Of a stretch of 12,810 nt of DNA, positions 7,640 through 12,810 are shown piece by piece; position 1 is the stretch's first letter, and each line of letters opens with the position of its first letter. The stretch is from positions 1 to 12,810 of the forward strand of contig CAJCBY010000330.1 of NCBI GenBank assembly GCA_903960725.1, in the 5' to 3' direction. The translations under genes and the position numbers were made by a program. The notes under the pieces are model-generated. The model saw only the letters and a program-made list of their open reading frames with translations. It had not been told where the DNA came from and did not search any database. The stretch comes from an uncultured Cytophagaceae bacterium (GTDB taxonomy: Bacteria; Bacteroidota; Bacteroidia; Cytophagales; Spirosomataceae).

Positions 7640-8038
7640 TTATTTTGATTCCCAGACAATGTCGATTCCTTTCGGGGTCATCAACAATACCCGAGTGGGA
7701 GCGGGTAGCAATACTAAGCGGGCATTGGCAACAGGATCCTCGATCCATTCTACTTCAACCCCTTCTTTTTTACCGATTTCGATTTCGCCATCTGCTGTTT
7801 CTACGAATTTCTTCGCTAGATAAGCCGTAGGCAATAATACATCTGATTCTGGACAATGCTTTAAGTGAACCTTCTCAAGGATATCCTCTAATTGATCACC
7901 GTATTTTTCGTTGAAATCATCTTCCAAATCATGTAACATCTCTTCTACATCATCATAAGTGTCATCCGAGTAATTTAATTTACTTAATTCTAATCGCTTT
8001 TCTAAAATGGCGATCATCGCCTCGTCAATCGTATTCAT
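7640..8038 (-). CDS. Protein of unknown function, 132 aa, downstream of menC
   Basis: I do not recognise the family. The 132-residue protein has no signal peptide or membrane segment, so it is probably cytoplasmic. The first 60 residues look helical and strongly acidic (SDDTYDDVEEMLHDLEDDF, residues 24-42); the second half looks like a small beta-rich domain (GEIEIGKKEGVEVEWIED at 84-101, then ARLVLLPAPTRVLLMTPKGI at 106-125). One Cys (62) lies in KHCPESD. It begins 16 bp after the menC stop on the same strand, so it is likely cotranscribed, and it ends at the shared terminator. Coding is supported by the tight fit between menC and the terminator and by ordinary composition. A conserved Bacteroidota hypothetical protein is my best description; no role can be assigned. 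Confidence 0.8.
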   Translation of the reverse strand: MNTIDEAMIAILEKRLELSKLNYSDDTYDDVEEMLHDLEDDFNEKYGDQLEDILEKVHLKHCPESDVLLPTAYLAKKFVETADGEIEIGKKEGVEVEWIEDPVANARLVLLPAPTRVLLMTPKGIDIVWESK

Positions 8039-8054
8039 ATAATATTCTTATTTT

Positions 8055-9104
8055 TTACAAAGATAAGTTCTGAAACGGAGATTCCCTTGGAAATGAAGGG
8101 TCAAAACTGATATTTCCTTTTTCAATCGATAGGCCTGACGCAAAATTGTTGGTATATAATTGCCCTGTACCTAATCCCTGCGGTATTTTAATGTCATAAT
8201 CGCCTGTTAACTGGGCGATAGCTTGTAAGCCGATGTTCGATTCTAAAGCGGACGTAATCCACCAATCTTTCCCTTTTTCGGTTGCCCAGCTTATCCAATC
8301 ACGCGTTGCTTGAATTCCCCCTAAAAAACTTGGCTTGAGAATGATGTACTCCGGATTGATAAAGGACGCAATGGATTTGTCCTGCATTCCGATTAACTCC
8401 TCATCTAAGGCGATGGGAAGAATTTGCTGAGCGACCAGTTTTCGCATTTCTTCTGGCTGACCAGCTTTAATGGGTTGTTCGACGGAATGCAATTCGTAGG
8501 CAGCTAGTTTTTCCAATTTGAAAGGCGCATCTGATGCAGAAAAGGCACCATTTGCATCTACGCGTAAAATAAGTTGTTCAGCGGTGAAGCGAGAACGGAT
8601 GCTTTCGAGGAGTGAAAGTTCGGTGTCAAAATCAATGGCGCCTATCTTAAGTTTTAAACAGGTATAGCCATGAGCTAATTTTTGTTCGATTTGCTCGCGC
8701 ATGAATTCGGCGGATCCCATCCAAATGAGGCCATTGATGGGGATGAATTGGATTCCACGGGTAAATTCGTTTGAAAAAGGAGCGACTAAATCGTGGTAAG
8801 CAGTCTCTAATGCGAATCGAAAGGAGGGTTGTTCGAAAGGAATTTCATTGACCCAATCAGCGATGTCAGATGGCAGCTCTCGCCCTTGAAATGGCTGCAA
8901 TGCGCGCTCAAAGGCAGCGCTGCAATCATCCGAAAATTCAGGACTTAGGCCTCCTAAGGGTCCTGCCTCGCCTATGCCCCGTCGATTGCCATCGGATAAC
9001 TCGACGAAATACGACTTTTTTTTCGACAGGACACCTCGGGAGGTACCTGCTTCGAAGTGAAATTGTAGTTCGTGGGGAATAAATCGAAGGCTAATTTTTG
9101 ACAT
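8055..9104 (-). CDS. menC: o-Succinylbenzoate synthase MenC (enolase superfamily)
   Basis: A 349-residue enolase-superfamily enzyme that most likely dehydrates SHCHC to o-succinylbenzoate in menaquinone synthesis. The catalytic set is complete: KLKIG with Lys151 and Lys153, the metal ligands Asp183 (RVDANG), Glu209 (SVEQP) and Asp234 (ALDEE), and Lys257 (ILKPSFLGG) on the opposite side. GIGEAGPLGGLS (43-54) near the N-terminus and SALESNIGL (285-293) fit MenC better than dipeptide epimerases, which share the fold and remain an alternative. ATG 9104 gives a full N-terminal domain. No other men gene is visible; the only partner is the 132-aa gene 16 bp downstream. It diverges from lpxK over a 68-bp gap in which I see no clear promoter for this strand. 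Confidence 0.87.
   Translation of the reverse strand: MSKISLRFIPHELQFHFEAGTSRGVLSKKKSYFVELSDGNRRGIGEAGPLGGLSPEFSDDCSAAFERALQPFQGRELPSDIADWVNEIPFEQPSFRFALETAYHDLVAPFSNEFTRGIQFIPINGLIWMGSAEFMREQIEQKLAHGYTCLKLKIGAIDFDTELSLLESIRSRFTAEQLILRVDANGAFSASDAPFKLEKLAAYELHSVEQPIKAGQPEEMRKLVAQQILPIALDEELIGMQDKSIASFINPEYIILKPSFLGGIQATRDWISWATEKGKDWWITSALESNIGLQAIAQLTGDYDIKIPQGLGTGQLYTNNFASGLSIEKGNISFDPSFPRESPFQNLSL
8058..8065 (-). promoter_or_regulatory. Possible -7 promoter element for the 132-aa gene
   Basis: On the minus strand the bases read TATCTTTG, an exact match to the Bacteroidota -7 box TAnnTTTG, 19 bp before the ATG at 8038. The box lies in the last codons of menC, next to its stop. No TTG or TTTG is found at the usual -33 distance, so this may be chance from the Leu-Ser-Leu codons. 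Confidence 0.28.
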
Positions 9105-9131
9105 GATGCAATTTATTATTTTCTATTCGAT

Positions 9132-9162
9132 TTTGTGCCCTCCCGTATTATTTTTAGCTTTA
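9132..9162 (+). promoter_or_regulatory. Candidate Bacteroidota-type promoter for lpxK
   Basis: TTTG (9132-9135), a 19-bp spacer and TAGCTTTA (9155-9162) match the TTTG/TAnnTTTG promoter with one mismatch in the last base of the -7 box. It lies in the 68-bp gap between menC and lpxK. Transcription would begin about 4-7 bp after the box, giving a leader of only a few bases before ATG 9173. Confidence 0.5.
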
Positions 9163-9172
9163 AGGTTATTAT

Positions 9173-10177
9173 ATGAAGACTTTAATTACCTTCCTTCCGT
9201 CTGTATTTTTTGACTTGATTACCCTTGTCCGGAATAAGCTTTTTGACTGGGGTATTTTAGCATCGTCTTCGTTTGAGAAGCCTCGGATTATTTGTGTGGG
9301 TAATCTAGCGGTAGGTGGAACGGGGAAGAGTCCTTTAGTCAGTTATTTAGTCCAAAATTGGCGCGGAGTTGATCGATTAGGCATATTGAGTCGGGGTTAC
9401 GGACGAAAAACAAAGGGCTTTATCGATGTAAAGGTGGATTCGACGGCGGAAGAGGTGGGTGATGAGCCTTTGGCCTATAAAACCTTATTTCCTGAGCTGC
9501 CTGTAGTCGTTTGTGAAAATCGAGTGAAAGGAGTTCAGCAGATGCCAGCGGTGGATGTGTTATTTTTAGATGATGCCTTTCAACATAGGTCGATTAAAGC
9601 GTCACTTAATTTAGTTTGCTCCACGTTTTCAAGGCCCTTTTACCAAGATTCCTTATTGCCTCATGGCCGTTTGAGAGAGTCTGCCACTGGAATTTCGAGG
9701 GCTGATGCGGTTATTGTTACCCGTTGTCCATCTATTTTAACGAAAGAGCAGAAATCGAATTTTGCGCAGGGTGTATTGAGGAATTCAAAAGAAGAGAAGC
9801 CTATTTTTTATACCAGTGTTCGCTATGCAAAGCCGGCAGGACCTAGGGAACATTTGCCCTCAAAATGGTCTTTATTTGCTGGGATTGCGGACCCGAATCC
9901 ATTTTTTGAGGCAGCGGCCAGATTAGGTTCTATTCAAGAGGAGGTTGTTTATAAAGACCACCATGTATTTACAGATATTGAATTATCAGATTTAGAACTG
10001 CAGGCTAAAAGTATGGCTGGCGATGAGGGCTTCTTAACTACACACAAGGATTATGTGCGCTTGCAATCTCATTTAAGGCTGTTGCCTAATTTAGAGAATC
10101 ATTTATACTATTTACCGATGGAAATGTATTTCATCGATCAGGAAGAACAGTTTTGGGACTGGTTAGGAAAAAACTAA
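9173..10177 (+). CDS. lpxK: Tetraacyldisaccharide 4'-kinase LpxK
   Basis: A 334-residue inner-membrane-associated kinase that phosphorylates the 4' position of the tetraacyldisaccharide 1-phosphate to give lipid IVA in lipid A synthesis. The N-terminal hydrophobic stretch (residues 1-19) fits the family's membrane anchor. It is followed by VGNLAVGGTGKSPL (42-55, Walker A), LSRGYGRKTKGF (72-83), VGDEPLAYK (95-103), FLDDAFQHR (131-139, Walker-B-like with catalytic Asp) and PHGRLRES (163-170). The C-terminal part has LFAGIADPNPFF and the YKDHHVFTD motif (His). Length is normal. It diverges from menC and precedes the porin gene by 9 bp. It shows that the organism makes lipid A. Confidence 0.95.
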   Translation: MKTLITFLPSVFFDLITLVRNKLFDWGILASSSFEKPRIICVGNLAVGGTGKSPLVSYLVQNWRGVDRLGILSRGYGRKTKGFIDVKVDSTAEEVGDEPLAYKTLFPELPVVVCENRVKGVQQMPAVDVLFLDDAFQHRSIKASLNLVCSTFSRPFYQDSLLPHGRLRESATGISRADAVIVTRCPSILTKEQKSNFAQGVLRNSKEEKPIFYTSVRYAKPAGPREHLPSKWSLFAGIADPNPFFEAAARLGSIQEEVVYKDHHVFTDIELSDLELQAKSMAGDEGFLTTHKDYVRLQSHLRLLPNLENHLYYLPMEMYFIDQEEQFWDWLGKN

Positions 10178-10182
10178 ATTTG
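10152..10182 (+). promoter_or_regulatory. Bacteroidota-type promoter overlapping the lpxK stop, for the porin gene
   Basis: TTTG (10152-10155), a 19-bp spacer and TAAATTTG (10175-10182) match the TTTG/TAnnTTTG promoter exactly. The first three bases of the -7 box are the TAA stop of lpxK. The porin start codon lies only 4 bp after the box, so transcription would begin at or within a few bases of the GTG. Confidence 0.55.
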
Positions 10183-10186
10183 TAGG

Positions 10187-12142
10187 GTGAATTATAGACT
10201 GTTTTTATTTCTTGTATTATTCGGTATTTCGCCGGCTTTCGCTCAGAGGACACGTCCTACTTTGCAGGCAGCGGGCAATCAAAGTGGCTTTCCTGACCCG
10301 ATGGCACCAACTAATCCCAATGCCACCAAGACTTTATCGAATGGCAAATCAGGTAGAGCGGCATTAGATGATTCTACGAAGTTGATGTATGGGCCTAAAA
10401 CCATGTCTTATTTTGTGGAGGAAGATGTGTTAAATGGGAGGGGTGTAAAAAGTTCAGTAGATACGAGTTTGAATTTATTTCACCGTTATTTATTTCAGGA
10501 AAGAGCTAGCTTTTTGAGCGCTAATTTAGGAAATGAAGGGACAGCAGTAAGAAATATCTTTGTCAAGCGCCCTGATCAGATAGGCTCTCAATTAGGCTAT
10601 ACAGCTTTTATGTCGTATGCTTTCAAGACCGATGAGGTCAAATATTACCAAACAAAATCCCCTTATTCAGATGTTGAATATTATTTAGGCGCCGGCGGAC
10701 AGACGCGTTTGAATTTTACTTTTTCACGTAATGTGGATTCTTTGTGGAACATCGGTTTTGAAATTCAGCGGCAGGTTTCAGATAAATTTTTAACGGATCA
10801 GAAATTTAAAACGGGGAACCAAACTCTGACAGAACAGTGGGGAGTCATTTTGCAAACTAATTTTAGAACGCGAAATAATCGGTACCGCTTGTTGTCACAC
10901 TTCAATTATTTTGATCATTTAGTACAAGATCAAGGGGGTATTCAGTTATTAAATGGATTAGATCCCACAACCGCGTTAAAATACACGGATAATGGGGCGC
11001 TTTTTTCGAATTCAGGCGCGCAAACAACGGATGCTTTTATCAAATTCCATTTTTACCATGAGTTTATTGGCTTTAAAGGATTGCAATTTTTCCAACGCAT
11101 TGATGTCGAAAATCGGACGGCTAAATTTAAAGACAAAGACTTTTTAACGAATCTTTCCACGCTCTATTACCCGAAAAATTTCACGCAGCAGACGGATTCT
11201 TTGTACAATGAAAACCAATGGCAATCCTATGCGCACCAGACTGGAATTAAGGGTATTTTCCGTGGATTTACGTACCGAACTTATTTTAAACAAAGGTATT
11301 GGGATGTGAATAATCCGATGGCTGGCTTACGCAAAAATCGATTAGAGAATTATGTAGGCTTGTTTTTACAGCAAAAATTTAATGATAAAATTGATTTTAC
11401 AGCTGATGCTGAATACTTACTCGGTTCGGATTACCGCCTACAGGCAAACTTTATTTCTCCCTTTTTTCAGGTAAAGGCAAGTCGGACATCGATCAGTCCA
11501 TCTGTCGCACAAAATTGGGCTTATAATGCGTCGTTTCGGTGGGATAAATCGTTTGAAAATATCCTTTTTGATGAGCTAACAGGTTCGATTGAACTGAAAA
11601 ATAAAAACCTCTATTTCCGGCCTACGGCTACCATTCAGCGTATCGCAAAATATGTCTATTTCGATACATTAGTTACCGCAAGACAGACAGCTACAGCTAT
11701 TGGTGTATTTAGGACGGGTTTTTCTGCTGGTGGAACTTATAAACGATTTGAATGGTCAACCTTAGTCTTAGCGAATACGAAGACGGGACCAGATGTGATT
11801 CGAATGCCTAGTTTAGTGGCGAATGCGAATTTTGCGCTGAATGTGCAGTATAAAAAGTTATTGTATATGCAGTTTGGGGTTGATTTACAGCATCAATCCG
11901 CTTATTATGCTGACGCCTATATGCCTGTTATGCAACAATATCACTTGCAAGACCGCTATGAGATTCCTGCATTTTTACAGGCGGATCCCTATGTGTCTTT
12001 GCGAATTAACCGCGTTCGACTTTTCTTTAAAATGCAGAATGTTACTCAGGGATTATTAAATTCGAATTATTATACTGCTTATTTACATCCAGCGATGGGC
12101 CGTTCTTTTGGTTTCGGAGTTCGGTGGTTACTTTTTGATTAA
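10187..12142 (+). CDS. Putative outer-membrane porin (Bacteroidota putative-porin family)
   Basis: A 651-residue protein read from a GTG start. No ATG lies nearby in frame, and the GTG gives a complete signal peptide (MNYRLFLFLVLFGISPAFA, with cleavage expected after Ala19 before Gln20). The mature chain begins with a low-complexity linker, then many alternating, aromatic-rich strands, and ends GFGVRWLLFD, as expected of an outer-membrane beta barrel. The block from DDSTKLMYGPKTMSYF through SANLGNEGTAVRNIF to YLGAGGQTRLNFTFSRNVDSLWNIGFE resembles the Bacteroidota putative-porin family (porin_10 type); this assignment is from memory of the family. There is no carboxypeptidase-like or plug domain, so it is not a SusC/TonB receptor. 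It follows lpxK by 9 bp, with its own promoter candidate. Cargo is unknown. Confidence 0.8.
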   Translation: MNYRLFLFLVLFGISPAFAQRTRPTLQAAGNQSGFPDPMAPTNPNATKTLSNGKSGRAALDDSTKLMYGPKTMSYFVEEDVLNGRGVKSSVDTSLNLFHRYLFQERASFLSANLGNEGTAVRNIFVKRPDQIGSQLGYTAFMSYAFKTDEVKYYQTKSPYSDVEYYLGAGGQTRLNFTFSRNVDSLWNIGFEIQRQVSDKFLTDQKFKTGNQTLTEQWGVILQTNFRTRNNRYRLLSHFNYFDHLVQDQGGIQLLNGLDPTTALKYTDNGALFSNSGAQTTDAFIKFHFYHEFIGFKGLQFFQRIDVENRTAKFKDKDFLTNLSTLYYPKNFTQQTDSLYNENQWQSYAHQTGIKGIFRGFTYRTYFKQRYWDVNNPMAGLRKNRLENYVGLFLQQKFNDKIDFTADAEYLLGSDYRLQANFISPFFQVKASRTSISPSVAQNWAYNASFRWDKSFENILFDELTGSIELKNKNLYFRPTATIQRIAKYVYFDTLVTARQTATAIGVFRTGFSAGGTYKRFEWSTLVLANTKTGPDVIRMPSLVANANFALNVQYKKLLYMQFGVDLQHQSAYYADAYMPVMQQYHLQDRYEIPAFLQADPYVSLRINRVRLFFKMQNVTQGLLNSNYYTAYLHPAMGRSFGFGVRWLLFD

Positions 12143-12164
12143 TTAGTTTAAACCTACATAAAAT

Positions 12165-12653
12165 ATGAAAACGATTTCGCGTAGAAATTGGGTGAAAGGA
12201 ATGGCATTAGCTACGTTAGGCAGTGTCGTTTTTACTGACCTGAAAGCAGCTGATGCACCAGCTATTCAATGGACTGCAGATCAAGATGCCTTGTTAAACA
12301 ATTGGATGGGGGTTATTATCCCTGAATCTAGTATTCCTGGAGCCGTTTCTTTAGGTGTTCCTGCCTTTGTGAAAGTGATGCTTCGCGATTGCTATGAGCC
12401 GTCTACATCTGCCTCATTAACGAAAGTTTTGGCTGCTTTACCAGTGATTGACAAAGTATCTGAGTCTGAGAAAGAACAGCTGTTTTTCCAAATTGAAAAA
12501 GGGAAAATGGGTTCCGATGCTCAGAAAGCAATGGCAACCCTAAAAGGACTGACCATCCGTGGCTATATGACGACTGAGTATGTGATGGTCAATCATTTGA
12601 ATTATGTCATGGCCCCTGGATTTTTCAATGGCTGCGAACCTCTAAAAAAATAA
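12165..12653 (+). CDS. Gluconate 2-dehydrogenase subunit 3-like protein with Tat signal
   Basis: A 162-residue protein that begins with a twin-arginine signal (SRRNWVKG at residues 5-12, then the hydrophobic MALATLGSVVFTDLKA). The body fits the gluconate 2-dehydrogenase subunit 3 family, with LLNNWMGVIIPESSIPGAVSLGVPAFV near the start of the mature chain and YMTTEYVMVNHLNYVMAPGFFNGC near the end. In this family the small subunit pairs with a GMC-type flavoprotein dehydrogenase that oxidises a sugar or sugar acid in the periplasm. That partner begins 8 bp downstream. The gene follows the porin by 22 bp; no good promoter is seen in that gap, so it may be read from upstream. Substrate cannot be determined. 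Confidence 0.85.
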   Translation: MKTISRRNWVKGMALATLGSVVFTDLKAADAPAIQWTADQDALLNNWMGVIIPESSIPGAVSLGVPAFVKVMLRDCYEPSTSASLTKVLAALPVIDKVSESEKEQLFFQIEKGKMGSDAQKAMATLKGLTIRGYMTTEYVMVNHLNYVMAPGFFNGCEPLKK

Positions 12654-12661
12654 ACCGAACG

Positions 12662-12810
12662 ATGAATATTTTAACGAATGCGGAGAAGCGTACCTATGGT
12701 GCGATTGTAATCGGATCCGGTATGGCGGGCGGCTGGGCTGCTAAAGAATTTTGTGATAAAGGAATTAAGACTTTAGTGCTCGAAAGAGGGCGCAAGGTGG
12801 CACATAATGA
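12662..12810 (+). CDS. GMC-type FAD-dependent oxidoreductase, N-terminal part, 3' truncated
   Basis: The frame opens at ATG 12662 and stays open to the window end (49 full codons plus two bases). It starts MNILTNAEKRTYGAIVIGSG and shows the dinucleotide-binding fingerprint GSGMAGG (residues 18-24), followed by the Glu at the end of the second strand (LVLERGRK), as in FAD-binding GMC oxidoreductases and related sugar dehydrogenases. There is no signal peptide before the fold. Its position 8 bp after a gluconate 2-dehydrogenase subunit-3-like gene supports the catalytic large subunit of a periplasmic sugar or sugar-acid dehydrogenase. The rest of the protein is outside the window, so the GMC C-terminal domain is inferred. 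Confidence 0.85.
   Translation, partial: MNILTNAEKRTYGAIVIGSGMAGGWAAKEFCDKGIKTLVLERGRKVAHN

Noticed and set aside
12143..12164. Promoter or terminator between the porin and the subunit-3 gene
   Set aside because: Only 22 bp, with no hairpin, and only a poor -7 match (TAGTTTAA or TACATAAA).

Overview
The window looks like chromosomal housekeeping DNA of an aerobic Gram-negative Bacteroidota, most likely of the Cytophagales type. The signs are a receiver/AraC fusion typical of hybrid two-component regulators, a Bacteroidota-type putative porin, LpxK (lipid A), oxygen-dependent HemF and MenC (menaquinone). Start codons lack Shine-Dalgarno sequences. Several genes are preceded by the phylum's promoter form, a TTTG -33 box and a TAnnTTTG -7 box. 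Phylum is well supported; anything finer is inference. No tRNA, rRNA, CRISPR, insertion sequence or phage gene is visible, and no stretch longer than 300 bases lacks a gene.

Layout. (1) 2-2273, plus strand: the 3' end of a hybrid regulator, a secreted zinc phospholipase C/S1-P1-like protein and a small YfcE-type metallophosphoesterase, packed with 0-1 bp gaps. (2) 2266-3408, minus strand: mnmA, overlapping the phosphoesterase tail to tail by 8 bp. (3) 3464-7636, plus strand: a promoter, a degenerate TrpF-like barrel protein, a class A penicillin-binding protein and hemF, with 1-2 bp gaps, closed by a strong bidirectional terminator. (4) 7640-9104, minus strand: menC followed by a conserved-looking 132-aa protein of unknown function, ending at the same terminator. 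(5) 9132-12142, plus strand: lpxK and a putative porin, each with its own candidate promoter. (6) 12165-12810, plus strand: a Tat-signal gluconate-2-dehydrogenase subunit-3-like protein and the start of a GMC-type FAD oxidoreductase, cut by the window end.

Together the genes serve envelope building (PBP1A, LpxK, porin), cofactors (heme, menaquinone), tRNA thiolation and periplasmic oxidation. I do not see a clear novel system. The best leads are the TrpF-like protein that has lost both catalytic residues but sits in an operon with the cell-wall synthase and hemF, the near-leaderless promoter arrangement before the porin (overlapping the lpxK stop codon, GTG start), and the dehydrogenase pair in which only the small subunit carries an export signal.
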